NCBI RefSeq assembly: GCF_963677075.1
Contig: NZ_OY781873.1
Location: forward strand, 1,885,715-1,949,714
DNA length: 64,000 bases
Direction of reading: 5' to 3'
From: an uncultured Sphaerochaeta sp.
GTDB lineage: Bacteria; Spirochaetota; Spirochaetia; Sphaerochaetales; Sphaerochaetaceae
Shown here in pieces: positions 17,597-31,496 of the stretch; the stretch's first letter is position 1, and the number at the start of each line of letters is the position of its first letter. The translations under genes and the position numbers were made by a program. A model generated the notes under the pieces. The model saw only the letters and a list, made by a program, of their open reading frames with translations. It did no database searches and was not told where the DNA came from.

Positions 17597-19007
17597 GACT
17601 GAATCCTTGATGGCCCAGAGTGATCGCAGGCTGCTCAGCGGTAGGGAGTACCGAGGGGCAAGCAGGATTGATGGACCACTTGTATATATGCGTAATACCC
17701 ATCCGGTAGGTTTTGGGGAACTGGTTGAAGTTGTCACCCCTGATGGCATGCGTCGTTCCGGCCAGGTACTCGATACCAGTGATGAGGTTGTTGTAGTCCA
17801 GGTCTTTGAGGGGACTGACAACCTGACACTTCCTGGTACTGGAATGCGGTTCATGGGTGAGCCCCTTACCTTGCCGGTTTCTGAACAGATGCTTGGTCGG
17901 GTTATGAACGGATTGGGCAAGAGCAGGGACGGTTCAGGGACCGTGCACGGATTCGCTGAACGGGATGTGAACGGGGAGCCGATCAATCCAACAGCTCGTG
18001 AGTATCCCAGGGATTTCATCCAGACCGGTATTTCTGTCATTGATGGAATGACAACCTTGATCCAAGGCCAGAAACTTCCCATTTTCAGTGGAAACGGTTT
18101 GGACCATAACCAACTTGCCGCGCAGATTGCCCGTCAGGCAAAAGTTCGGGGAAGTGAAGGGGATTTCTGCATAGTCTTTGCAGCCATGGGGGTCAAGTAT
18201 GACGTTGCCCGTTTCTTCATTGACAGCTTTGAGGAGACCGGAGTACTGGACAACGTTGCTCTCTTCCTCTCCTTGGCGGATGACCCTTCCATTGAACGAA
18301 CCATTACCCCCAAGACAGCGTTGACCCTTGCTGAGCATCTTGCTTTTGACAAAGGGAAGCAGGTCCTGGTGATTATGACCGATATGACCAACTACTGTGA
18401 GTCCTTGAGAGAGATTGGTACCATGCGTGGTGAGATTCCCTCGAGAAAAGGGTATCCAGGTTACTTGTACTCCAATCTTGCTGAGATTTATGAACGTTCA
18501 GGGAAGATCAGCGGACGCTCTGGTTCCATAACACAGTTGCCGATTCTCTCAATGCCCAACGATGATATCAGTCATCCGGTACCTGATTTGACCGGTTACA
18601 TCACGGAGGGACAGATTGTATTTGAGCGAGGGATGCAGGCAAGGGGTATTTATCCACCGATCAACTGTCTTCCTTCCCTCTCCCGTTTGATGAAGGACGG
18701 TATCGGAGAAGGTATGACCAGGGATGACCATCCCCACCTTGCCAACCAGCTCTTTGCCTCCTACAGCCATGTTAAGGATGTGCAGAACCTAGCTTCGGTT
18801 ATCGGGGAAGAGGAGTTGACCACCCTCGACCAACAGTACCTTGAATTCGGAAACTTTTTTGAGAAGCGTTTTGTGAACCAGCGGTTCGATGAGGATAGGA
18901 GTATTGAACAGACACTCGATCTTGGTTGGGAGGCTCTGGGAAAACTGCCTTCCGAGGAGTTGCAGCGTCTCACCGATGAGGAGATTGCCGAACATTACGG
19001 CATATAG
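17586..19007 (+). CDS. V-type ATP synthase subunit B
   Basis: A 473-residue non-catalytic nucleotide-site subunit. Landmarks are [39 protein letters not shown] (about 140-180), where the degenerate P-loop stands, [31 protein letters not shown] and [26 protein letters not shown]. It alternates with subunit A in the head. GGGAGGAATTT precedes ATG 17586, so coupling to subunit A is tight. Confidence 0.97.
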   Translation: MKTKTESLMAQSDRRLLSGREYRGASRIDGPLVYMRNTHPVGFGELVEVVTPDGMRRSGQVLDTSDEVVVVQVFEGTDNLTLPGTGMRFMGEPLTLPVSEQMLGRVMNGLGKSRDGSGTVHGFAERDVNGEPINPTAREYPRDFIQTGISVIDGMTTLIQGQKLPIFSGNGLDHNQLAAQIARQAKVRGSEGDFCIVFAAMGVKYDVARFFIDSFEETGVLDNVALFLSLADDPSIERTITPKTALTLAEHLAFDKGKQVLVIMTDMTNYCESLREIGTMRGEIPSRKGYPGYLYSNLAEIYERSGKISGRSGSITQLPILSMPNDDISHPVPDLTGYITEGQIVFERGMQARGIYPPINCLPSLSRLMKDGIGEGMTRDDHPHLANQLFASYSHVKDVQNLASVIGEEELTTLDQQYLEFGNFFEKRFVNQRFDEDRSIEQTLDLGWEALGKLPSEELQRLTDEEIAEHYGI

Positions 19008-19015
19008 GAGGAGTT

Positions 19016-19717
19016 TTGAATACCACGCTTGCTCCTACCCGGAGCAATTTGCTCAAACTCAGTGAAGATCTCAAATTTGCCCAGCTCGGCTATGAGTTGC
19101 TGGACCAGAAACGGTCCATACTCATTGTTGAGCTTCTGACTCTCGTGGACCAAGCAGTTGATTATGAGGGTAGGGTTGTTCATGCTTTGGGTGAAGCACA
19201 GAAATCACTGAGTGATGCAATCATGCAGATGGGCCGACTTAGGGTAGGCAATCTTGCAGGAGCCGTCAATATCGACTATTCCATTGAATTGGGCTCAAGG
19301 AGAGTGATGGGGGTTACGGTTCCCAAGGTCGATACCTCCTTCTCCGACCACAGCCCCTACTTCAGCAGTGAAGATACCAGTATCTTGAGTGAGTTATCGA
19401 TTGATCGGTATAGGACGACATTGCAGTTGATGGGAAGGCTAGCCGAGCTCAAAGTATCCATCATGAGACTGGCCAAGGAAGTAAAGAAAACCATCAAAAA
19501 GGTCAATGCACTCGAAAAGATAGTCATACCGGAAAACAAGGAGACCATTGCTTGGATGCGTTCCCGTATTGAGGAGCAGGAGCGGGAGAATTTTATCCTG
19601 TTGAAGGTAGTGAAGGATAGGATGGAGAATGCCAAGGCAGCGGTCCAGGCTTTGACCACTTCAGAAGATGATGATACGATGAAATCACAGGGAGGTTTGC
19701 ATGGGAGTTCCATTTAA
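19016..19717 (+). CDS. V-type ATP synthase subunit D
   Basis: A 233-residue central rotor shaft. The N-terminal PTRSNLLKLSEDLKFAQLGYELLDQKRSIL is typical; the C-terminal helix (KKTIKKVNALEKIVIPENKETI) completes the antiparallel coiled coil inside the A3B3 head. It starts at TTG 19016 after AGGAGGAGTT. It overlaps the universal stress protein gene by 17 bases. Confidence 0.93.
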   Translation: MNTTLAPTRSNLLKLSEDLKFAQLGYELLDQKRSILIVELLTLVDQAVDYEGRVVHALGEAQKSLSDAIMQMGRLRVGNLAGAVNIDYSIELGSRRVMGVTVPKVDTSFSDHSPYFSSEDTSILSELSIDRYRTTLQLMGRLAELKVSIMRLAKEVKKTIKKVNALEKIVIPENKETIAWMRSRIEEQERENFILLKVVKDRMENAKAAVQALTTSEDDDTMKSQGGLHGSSI

Positions 19718-20183
19718 GCAGATCGTCGTGTACCAGGATGGCTCAGAGAGTTCGATGACAGCAATCATGTATGGCATCAAGCTGGCCAAGGAACACGATG
19801 CAAAACTGACCGCAGCATATGTTGTGAATACCAGAGCCTTGAGCGAATTGGTCAAGGCAGGCATATTTGTGACAGTGGAACGTGATGAGTACCAACGCGA
19901 CCTACAGTTGGATGCTGATAGGTATCTACGGCATGCCTCCCGTCTTGCCCAGCAGAAGCAAGTACTCATAGAAACGATTAAACTGGAAGGTACTGTACAC
20001 GTAGTGATGAAAGAGTTGTTGAAGTCTTCAAAGGCAGATTTGCTGGTGCTCGGAGGTGTCACTGATATCCGTTCCCGACGCGAGGAGCTTGCCAGTGAGA
20101 CTGACAGGATGCTACGTACCTCCCCTTGCCCTGTACTGGTAGTCAGGGATGATGACGATATCTGGCTGGAGTTTGAAGCATAA
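19701..20183 (+). CDS. universal stress protein (UspA family)
   Basis: A 160-residue UspA-type protein. The N-terminus KQIVVYQDGSESSMTAI matches the start of the fold, and the end ADLLVLGG..., SETDRMLRTSPCPVLVVRD resembles the ATP-binding GSVSxxVxxxxxCPVLVV block. The central glycine loop is altered (VTDIRSRREE), so ATP binding is uncertain. It overlaps subunit D, so it is co-transcribed with the ATPase, which suggests a role in sensing energy state. That role is inference. Confidence 0.85.
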   Translation: MGVPFKQIVVYQDGSESSMTAIMYGIKLAKEHDAKLTAAYVVNTRALSELVKAGIFVTVERDEYQRDLQLDADRYLRHASRLAQQKQVLIETIKLEGTVHVVMKELLKSSKADLLVLGGVTDIRSRREELASETDRMLRTSPCPVLVVRDDDDIWLEFEA

Positions 20184-20193
20184 GGAGCTTTGC

Positions 20194-20646
20194 ATGAATG
20201 TACTGGATGTATTGGACAGGAATTTGGTGAAAGTGCCCCTCATGCACACCGATAAGCAGGGTGTGATCACGGAACTTGTGGAAGTGATGGCAAAGGTAAA
20301 AGGGTATTCATCTGAGCAGTTTGAAGCTGTCTTGAACGCTGTCCTCGATAGGGAGAGACTTGGCTCCACCGGCATCGGGAATGGGATAGCCATTCCGCAT
20401 GCCAAGAGTGATGTGGTAGAACATGTCTCGCTTGTGATTGGTATAAGCAGATTACCTGTTGAGTTCGATGCGCCGGATGGCCAGAAGAGCCGGATCTTTT
20501 TCTTGGTACTGGCTCCTTCAAAGGAAGCTTCCGCGCACGTAGAGCTGCTTGCTTCCATTGCCCGTAGCTGTACAAGCCAGGTCTTTCGCAGAATGCTTGA
20601 ACAAGCCAGGGATAGTGATGAGGTGGTACGCCTATTCATGGAATAG
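20194..20646 (+). CDS. PTS EIIA domain protein (fructose/mannitol or PtsN type)
   Basis: A 150-residue single EIIA domain of the mannitol/fructose/Ntr class. The phosphorylatable His is in GNGIAIPHAKSDVV (about residue 69), and the C-terminal LLASIARSC...RRMLEQARDSDEVVRLF is typical. AAGGAGCTTTGC sets the start at 20194, not the upstream ATG at 20149. It stands alone without EIIB or EIIC, so a regulatory role like PtsN, tied to the ATPase operon, is more likely than sugar import. A terminator follows, which marks the operon end. Confidence 0.88.
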   Translation: MNVLDVLDRNLVKVPLMHTDKQGVITELVEVMAKVKGYSSEQFEAVLNAVLDRERLGSTGIGNGIAIPHAKSDVVEHVSLVIGISRLPVEFDAPDGQKSRIFFLVLAPSKEASAHVELLASIARSCTSQVFRRMLEQARDSDEVVRLFME

Positions 20647-20667
20647 CCGTTTTAGTAAAATCAGAGG

Positions 20668-20695
20668 AAAGCACTCTCTCCAAGAGGGTGCTTTT
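20668..20695 (+). terminator. terminator of the V-ATPase/Usp/EIIA operon
   Basis: AAGCACTCTC and GAGGGTGCTT pair over 10 bp, with one G-T pair and a short loop. TTTTCCTT follows. It lies 22 bases beyond the EIIA stop. Confidence 0.8.
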
Positions 20696-20765
20696 CCTTG
20701 GTGCTGGACATTTCCCTCTTTCCATCCTATGGTGGGATATCTCATTGTGTAGGTAGGTTTTTTAC

Positions 20766-21746
20766 ATGAGTGGTAAGAGCGCTTTTTCAGCTGTTGAGTT
20801 GGTATTGCTTGACGCATGTCAGTCTGTGCTCGATACGATGGATACATCACTTGCTTCATTGCTGAGATCAAAGAGAGACGATTTGCATACCCTTGCAGGC
20901 ATTGTGGAACGATCGAGTTCGCTGGACTATGATCTAGGAATCTCTATTGAGGGTCGCAATCGACAGACCTTGGCTTCCAAATTGACCAATCAGGGTATTG
21001 AGGAAGTGATCAATCTTCCTGTGAAGGCCTCCCTGGGGCGTTCATTTTCCATTGCCAAGTTGCATCTCTATGGTTTCCTATTAAAAATTACCGAAAACAA
21101 ACCGTATTTTACTGTGCACAAGGAAGCTGTGCTCACTCAATATCATGCCTGTCTGTTTTCCCTGATGGCTGAGGATCTCTATATTTCAATCATAGGCGAT
21201 AGTTCAGGGGATGAGGCTTGGGTAGGGAAGGCAAGCCGGGAACTGATCACCATGTGGGAAGATCGCTCACCTGCAGAGATTGGAGTGTTCGCACCGTTGC
21301 TGCAACAACTCTGGGAGGCAAGGAACTCCCTTGTGCCTGTGCTTGGAACGTTGCTTGGTACCGTTGAACTACTGCAGCTATCAATGCAACTGGACCAGCG
21401 TTGGCATATGTTTCTCGAGGAAGAGGGAAGCCAGGATGAGGTGGTGTACGCTCTCGATGAGTTCCTATTCTCTCTCAGTTATGAGCAACAGAGGAAGCTT
21501 GAGATATGGATGGAGTCGAGTAAGGAACGCTTGGTAAGCAGGAGTGAGGCGGCTGGGTTGCTGAATCTCAGACCAGATCAACAACTCGAAGGCCCTGGTG
21601 AAGAAACCTTGCCGGTTGTTCGGTTGTATCGATCATTTCTAAGGAGAAATGCACTGGCAAGAATGCGGCGAGAAACTGATCGAAAGGGTCCTCACCGCAC
21701 GCTTGAACAGTACTTGTTGCTCTATCTTTGGGAGAGAGACACCTAA
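20766..21746 (+). CDS. conserved-looking 326-residue protein of unknown function
   Basis: I do not recognise this protein. It has no signal peptide, no long membrane helix and no known catalytic motif. It looks almost wholly helical and acidic, with leucine-rich stretches (LLQQLWEARNSLVPVLGTLLGTVELLQLS, near 180-210) and a basic C-terminal region (FLRRNALARMRRETDRKG). Codon use and the GTAGG ribosome region support a real gene. It follows the ATPase operon terminator and converges on the alcohol dehydrogenase gene with a four-base overlap, so it is probably a single-gene unit. Confidence 0.75.
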   Translation: MSGKSAFSAVELVLLDACQSVLDTMDTSLASLLRSKRDDLHTLAGIVERSSSLDYDLGISIEGRNRQTLASKLTNQGIEEVINLPVKASLGRSFSIAKLHLYGFLLKITENKPYFTVHKEAVLTQYHACLFSLMAEDLYISIIGDSSGDEAWVGKASRELITMWEDRSPAEIGVFAPLLQQLWEARNSLVPVLGTLLGTVELLQLSMQLDQRWHMFLEEEGSQDEVVYALDEFLFSLSYEQQRKLEIWMESSKERLVSRSEAAGLLNLRPDQQLEGPGEETLPVVRLYRSFLRRNALARMRRETDRKGPHRTLEQYLLLYLWERDT

Positions 21747-22933
21747 CCCTGGTTGGCATCCATATAGATATCCTTGATCTCCTTTGCTCCCAAGACGAGG
21801 AAATCACCCAAGGTTCTTTTTTCAAAGAAGGTAGCTTTCAGAGTCATCTCGTCAATCTGTTCTTCAGTGGGGGTAATCCCCAATTCCCGGAAGTTGGTGG
21901 GCATGGAAATGCTCTTAAAGAAGGTCTTGACCTGTTCAATGGCTTTCAATGCATCTGCTATGGTATCGTTGGTTCTCTCCATGCCAAATACGGCACTACC
22001 GAACCTGGCAAACCGCTCAGGTTTCTGTGTATAGACATAGCGTGCCCAGCTGTCCCATATTGCGGCAAGTCCTGCACCGTGGGCTACATCAAACATGCCA
22101 CCCATCTCGTGCTCCAACTGGTGAGGAGCCCAATCTCCACGGGATGTGTTTCCTGCACCAGTCAAGCCATTATGCGAGAGGCTGCTGGCCCACATGATGT
22201 TTGCACGTGCATCATAATCGTCATTATGATCTTTCAGGATGAGTGCAGCTTTGACTACCGTTCTAAGCAAGCCTTCGGCAATCTCGTCAGTCAAATCCAT
22301 GGTATCGCCAACGATGAAGTAACGCTCCATCGTGTGCATCATGATGTCCGCTGCACCACACATGGTCTGGTATTGTGGTAGGGTATACGTCAACTCGGGG
22401 TTCATGATTGCAAACTTGCATCGTGATGAATCATGATTCAAGCCACGCTTGAGATTTCCCTCTTCATTCGTGATGACCGATGAGCTGCTCATCTCACTGC
22501 CTGCAGCTGCAATGGTTAATACCGTACCAACAGGGTAGCATCCTTCTACCTGACGCTTCTGTTCGTAGAAGTCCCAGACCTCTCCACCGTGGTATAAGCC
22601 ATAACCAATGGCCTTGGCTGAGTCGATGACTGAACCACCACCCACTGCGAGCAGGAAGTCAACTCCCTCCCGTTTGCACAACTCAATACCTTCGTGTACC
22701 TTGCTGAGTCGTGGGTTGGGAACCACTCCGCCAAGTTCAACGTAATTGATTCGCTCTGCATCCAGAGAAGCCTTGATACGATCAAGCAATCCTGATCGCT
22801 TTGCACTTTCTGAACCGTAGTGAAGAAGGACCTTCTTGCAACCCTGTTCCTTGACCAAGGTTCCAACTTGCTCCTCTGTATCTTTCCCGAACACCACACG
22901 GGTAGGGGCGTAATAGGTAAATTCTGCTGACAT
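21743..22933 (-). CDS. iron-containing alcohol dehydrogenase
   Basis: A 396-residue group III alcohol dehydrogenase of the butanol-dehydrogenase (BDH) type, reducing aldehydes with NAD(P)H. The nucleotide loop is GGGSVIDSAKAIG near residue 96. The metal ligands are expected within MCGAADIMMHTMER (about 190-205), HQLEHEMGGMFDVAHGAGLA (about 262-281) and the final His region. Two ATG codons stand together; GGAGGA fits the second (22933) better. The LUD-domain gene ends 10-13 bases upstream, so the two form an operon, plausibly for fermentative aldehyde or lactate-linked redox balance. Confidence 0.9.
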   Translation of the reverse strand: MSAEFTYYAPTRVVFGKDTEEQVGTLVKEQGCKKVLLHYGSESAKRSGLLDRIKASLDAERINYVELGGVVPNPRLSKVHEGIELCKREGVDFLLAVGGGSVIDSAKAIGYGLYHGGEVWDFYEQKRQVEGCYPVGTVLTIAAAGSEMSSSSVITNEEGNLKRGLNHDSSRCKFAIMNPELTYTLPQYQTMCGAADIMMHTMERYFIVGDTMDLTDEIAEGLLRTVVKAALILKDHNDDYDARANIMWASSLSHNGLTGAGNTSRGDWAPHQLEHEMGGMFDVAHGAGLAAIWDSWARYVYTQKPERFARFGSAVFGMERTNDTIADALKAIEQVKTFFKSISMPTNFRELGITPTEEQIDEMTLKATFFEKRTLGDFLVLGAKEIKDIYMDANQG

Positions 22934-22945
22934 CATTCCTCCAAA

Positions 22946-23626
22946 TCAGTATCCCAGGCTCTCACCGATGATGAGAACCTTCATTCTTCCTTCTATTTGC
23001 TGGTGACTGAACACCACATAGTTCGAACAGATGGTATGTTCACATGCTCCAGCGGTGAGAGCCATTAGGTTGTTTGCATCGCAGTGGGCATTGATGCATT
23101 TCCCACTCTCCACGCAATATGCTCCAGTATTCAATCGTCTGGCGTTGGCAGGGGCTGCAAGCTGCTTGACCCTAAGGATTGCACTTACCAGGTCTGGGAC
23201 AATCTTATCCCATGAGACAACAAGGATTACCTGCTTCGGGCCGTAGAGCAGGGCTGCAACCCTGTTGCTGGTTCCATCAACACAGTACAACTCTCCATGT
23301 TCCGTAACAGCATTGGCACTGGCAAGATAGGTGTCAACAAAGAAGCTCTTGTGCATGACTTCAGTGATTCCCTCTTTATCGAGGCCAGGCTTGTAACGGT
23401 CATAAAAGGTGTAGTCCCCATTCCTCAGGAGATCGAGGACGCCGGTTTCCTTGAGGGTCACAGAACCTCCAACTGCAACACTTTCTCCTTTTGTGAGAAG
23501 CGACGTGACAGATGGAACAACCTCATCCATCGTTTCAAGGAAACGGGCATCGATATTGTTTTTTTTGAGTGCCTTGATGGTCCGTTCAACCTGCAAGGTA
23601 CGATTCGTTTTTACATTTGCATCCAT
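22946..23626 (-). CDS. LUD-domain protein (LutC/YkgG-like)
   Basis: A 226-residue protein of the LUD (DUF162) family, related to the LutC and LutB parts of lactate utilisation. Family blocks are VAVGGSVTLKETGVLDLL (about 50-67), YLASANAVTEHGELYCVDGTSNRVAALLYGP (about 99-129) and the Cys-rich end with CVESGKCINAHC, which could bind a metal or cluster. No LutA or iron-sulfur LutB partner lies nearby. GGGAGAAAGCCT precedes the start. It is the first gene of the unit with the alcohol dehydrogenase. Confidence 0.88.
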   Translation of the reverse strand: MDANVKTNRTLQVERTIKALKKNNIDARFLETMDEVVPSVTSLLTKGESVAVGGSVTLKETGVLDLLRNGDYTFYDRYKPGLDKEGITEVMHKSFFVDTYLASANAVTEHGELYCVDGTSNRVAALLYGPKQVILVVSWDKIVPDLVSAILRVKQLAAPANARRLNTGAYCVESGKCINAHCDANNLMALTAGACEHTICSNYVVFSHQQIEGRMKVLIIGESLGY

Positions 23627-23749
23627 AGGCTTTCTCCCTTTTGATTAGGATACCCAATCAAGCTTTGCATTACAAGGTACAACGGATTTGGATTAGCAAT
23701 TGCGCCATACGCACATCAGTCGTATTGTAGTAGTAGAGAGGTACTCACT

Positions 23750-25429
23750 ATGCATATTACGTTTTTCGGAGCAGCACAACAGGTAACTGGTAGTTGCACG
23801 CTGGTGGAGGTGAACGGTAAGTATTTGCTTGTCGATTTTGGTCTCCCCCAGGGCAATGATGAGAAAGAAGCGGGGATGAATCTTCCTTTTGATGCACACG
23901 CCATAGATTATGTGTTCTTGACTCATGCCCATATTGACCACAGTGGACGTATTCCGCTGCTGGTGAAGAAGGGCTTCGAGGGTAAGATTTTCTGTACTGC
24001 AGCAACAGTGGATTTGTGTGAGATCATGCTTGCCGACAGCGGGCACATCCACGAGATGGAGGCGGAGTGGAAAAGCCGGAAAGCAAAGCGTGCAGGCAAG
24101 AAGGGGGTAGAACCTCTGTATACAGTGGAGGATGCAAAGGATTCCATGGGGTTCTTTTCTCCATGTGACTATGAGAAGGTCTGTACGATCGATGAAGGTA
24201 TCAAGGTGCGATTCAATGATGCAGGACACCTGCTGGGTTCATCTTCCATTGAGATGTGGCTCAGTGAAGGAAAAGAGAATCGCAAACTGGTATTTTCAGG
24301 TGATATCGGAAATTTTGACCAGCCCTTGATCAAGGACCCAGACTATATCGATACCGCGGATTTCGTGGTGATGGAGTCCACCTATGGAAACCGGGTACAT
24401 AAGAAACCAGAGAATGCTGTTGGTAACTCTGTTCCCACTCAGGTAAGGGCGCAAGAGCTCGCAGATATCATTGAGCGGACTTTCAAACGTGGCGGCAATG
24501 TAATAATCCCTGCTTTTGCGGTTGGTAGGACACAGGAGATGCTCTATTTGTTGAGGGTCATCATTGAGAAAAAGCTCTGTCCAACAGTTCATGAGATACC
24601 GGTATTTGTTGATAGCCCGCTATCGGTGAAGGCAACCCATGTGTTTGCAGGAAACTTGTTTGGTTATATGGATGATGAAACCATGGAGCTGGTGAACAAG
24701 GGTATCAATCCCATTCTTTTCCCCTCTCTGGTAACCATCACAGACGTAGAAGGGTCCAAGGCATTGAACCGACGCAAGGAAAGTTGTGTGATCATTAGCT
24801 CCAGTGGCATGTGTGAGGCGGGAAGGATCAAACACCATTTGAAACATAATCTGTGGAGAAGTGAATGTACCGTTCTCTTTAGCGGGTATCAGGCAGGTGG
24901 AACACTTGGGCGTTCCATTCTTGAGGGAGCAAGGCATGTCACCATCTTTGGTGAGCAGATTGATGTACGTTGTGAAGTGAATGAATTGCATGGCATCAGT
25001 GGACATGCTGACCAGGAAGGCTTGGTGAAATGGCTTACCAGCTTCAAAAAGGAGCCAAGACGAGCCTTCATTGTTCATGGGGATAAGGAAGTTGCCCCTT
25101 GGTTTGCTTCCTATGTATCCAGAACTCTGGGCATCAAGGCATATGCACCTAAGGTTTTGGAGCGGTTTGACTTGCTCAATGAGGAGTCATTGCCACTTGC
25201 AGAGCCTATGGAAGAGATCATGCTTCCATACTTCCGTGAGCTAAATGAGGCTTTAGAAGAGCTAAAGAAGCAAGAGGCCAACCTACTCTCAGTTGTGCAG
25301 CGCTTGGAAAATGCTGGGAAAGAGAAGAACCTTGAAGAAAAACGTGCCCAGCGGCTCACCAATGCGATCAACAGGCTTGCCAGTGACTTGGAGTATTTGA
25401 AGATTAAATGGGGAGTGGATGCTGACTAG
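23750..25429 (+). CDS. metallo-beta-lactamase/beta-CASP RNA-processing-type protein
   Basis: A 559-residue protein. The metal motif is THAHIDHSGRIP (about residues 63-74), followed by the DAGHLLGSSSIE and SGDIG metal blocks. The beta-CASP domain carries IPAFAVGRTQEML (about 252-264), ISSSGMCEAGRIKHHL and SGYQAGGTLGR. ISGHADQEGLVKWL is the final histidine motif. It is related to CPSF73-like archaeal and bacterial nucleases, so an RNase role is likely; the RNA target is unknown. The C-terminal 100 residues add a helical coiled-coil tail. It overlaps the convergent GNAT gene by four bases. Confidence 0.9.
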   Translation: MHITFFGAAQQVTGSCTLVEVNGKYLLVDFGLPQGNDEKEAGMNLPFDAHAIDYVFLTHAHIDHSGRIPLLVKKGFEGKIFCTAATVDLCEIMLADSGHIHEMEAEWKSRKAKRAGKKGVEPLYTVEDAKDSMGFFSPCDYEKVCTIDEGIKVRFNDAGHLLGSSSIEMWLSEGKENRKLVFSGDIGNFDQPLIKDPDYIDTADFVVMESTYGNRVHKKPENAVGNSVPTQVRAQELADIIERTFKRGGNVIIPAFAVGRTQEMLYLLRVIIEKKLCPTVHEIPVFVDSPLSVKATHVFAGNLFGYMDDETMELVNKGINPILFPSLVTITDVEGSKALNRRKESCVIISSSGMCEAGRIKHHLKHNLWRSECTVLFSGYQAGGTLGRSILEGARHVTIFGEQIDVRCEVNELHGISGHADQEGLVKWLTSFKKEPRRAFIVHGDKEVAPWFASYVSRTLGIKAYAPKVLERFDLLNEESLPLAEPMEEIMLPYFRELNEALEELKKQEANLLSVVQRLENAGKEKNLEEKRAQRLTNAINRLASDLEYLKIKWGVDAD

Positions 25430-26028
25430 ATCAACTGTTTCCCAAAAACCGATCCCCAGCTCTGTTGTTCTAGGATGGTAAATCCCATTCTCTCATAGAA
25501 ACCATAAGCACGGGTGTTCCTCCCATCCACTCCAAGATGGATGCCTGGGACACCCTTTTCCTGTACTGTTTTTATAAAGGTTTCCATGAGGCTCAGCCCA
25601 AGGCCCTTGCCTTGCAACTGTGGGAGCAGGTCGATATGCAGATGCGCTGGATACCCCAGATTGTGCCACATCCCTTGTCCAGGTCCTTTGAGCAGTGTTT
25701 TGATTACACTCTCTTCTGCTTCACTCTTGAACACTTGTTGATGGTTATAGTGTTCCTGCAAGGGAGGCAGCCAGGTTTTCTGAAGCCAGGAGGTATAGGA
25801 TGCAGTGTCACTTGTTCCTACAATATATCCGGAGGGTATCCCCTTTTCATCAAGCGCTATGAAGCAGAGTTCTGGTTCATAAAAAAAGTAGGGAGCTGCA
25901 TAGTAGTGACCGACACACCATGGATCATTGAAATATGGGGTACCATCAAGTCCTGCAAAGGCGGTCTTGAGAGCTATTGAGTAAAGATAGGGAATATCCT
26001 GTGGTAATACTGTTCTGATGTTCTGCAT
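25426..26028 (-). CDS. GNAT-family N-acetyltransferase
   Basis: A 200-residue GNAT protein. The acetyl-CoA loop is LLPQLQGKGLGLSLMETFI (about residues 133-151), and the end GVDGRNTRAYGFYERMGF is the typical closing helix-strand. The N-terminal half (LPQDIPYLYSIALKTAFAG) is longer than in small GNAT proteins and resembles the OGA-linked acetyltransferase-like group. The substrate is not evident. GAGGAAACG precedes the start. It lies divergent to the rRNA promoter and convergent to the MBL gene. Confidence 0.85.
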   Translation of the reverse strand: MQNIRTVLPQDIPYLYSIALKTAFAGLDGTPYFNDPWCVGHYYAAPYFFYEPELCFIALDEKGIPSGYIVGTSDTASYTSWLQKTWLPPLQEHYNHQQVFKSEAEESVIKTLLKGPGQGMWHNLGYPAHLHIDLLPQLQGKGLGLSLMETFIKTVQEKGVPGIHLGVDGRNTRAYGFYERMGFTILEQQSWGSVFGKQLI

Positions 26029-26144
26029 ATTCGTTTCCTCGCCTCCTCATACCATATCGCTATTATGGGAAATTCTCAATAAAAATGTAATTTCTTGGAA
26101 TAAGGTAACTTAGCCTAATAGCGAAAAATTTCTTCAAAAAGTGC

Positions 26145-26173
26145 TGGACAAAATGTGGATTAGGGTTTAATAT
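26145..26173 (+). promoter_or_regulatory. rRNA operon promoter
   Basis: TGGACA (26145-26150), exactly 17 bases, then TAATAT (26168-26173). An A/T-rich stretch with AAAAATT and CAAAAA just upstream resembles an UP element. It would give a leader of about 325 bases before 16S. The leader also holds an 8-bp hairpin (AAGTATCG/CGATACTT, 26219-26236). Confidence 0.7.
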
Positions 26174-26330
26174 TCCTCCTTGTTCGGCAACGAGAACACA
26201 GACTGATTCAAATCACCAAGTATCGCTCGATACTTGACGAAATTAGAATATGTCGGATACTCTGAAAGAACGCCCCTTATGAGGGGATGGGAAAATGTGA
26301 TGTGTAAACATTAGGTTTTTACCATGATTA

Positions 26331-26352
26331 TTGAAAGTTATTAGCGCAGGGA
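26331..26352 (+). repeat. leader copy of a 22-base rRNA-operon repeat
   Basis: A 22-base element beginning TTGAAAGTTATTAG and ending GCGCAGGGA is present here in the 16S leader and again, identical, at 28244-28265 before 23S. The shared position in both spacers suggests a role in antitermination or processing. Confidence 0.75.
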
Positions 26353-26504
26353 AGAATAGAGAGATTGGAACAGTGGAAGACCACCAAGATGGGCTTCCCA
26401 GTCAATTCACAAGAATGAGAACGATAGTTGAAAAGCTACGTTCGTGCGAGAATTACAGGGAAAACTTATAAGTAAGTAAGCCGGGCCCTCGGGCCCGGAA
26501 ATGC

Positions 26505-31233
<4,729 letters not shown>

Positions 31234-31288
31234 CCCATGGGCTGCCAAGGCCGGTCGTGCGAGAACCTCGCGCTCCCAGGCGTTGGCC

Positions 31289-31393
<105 letters not shown>

Positions 31394-31404
<11 letters not shown>

Positions 31405-31418
31405 TTTTTCTTTTTCCC
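31394..31418 (+). terminator. rRNA operon terminator
   Basis: The GC-rich 3' strand of the 5S stem is followed at once by TTTTTCTTTTTC. The 5S stem itself probably serves as the terminator hairpin. Confidence 0.6.
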
Positions 31419-31496
31419 TTCATCCCTCCTTAATCCGGAGGGTATTTTTATATCTATAGGCCAAAGGTGTGGTACACTTGCCCTTGGGGGTGTGTC

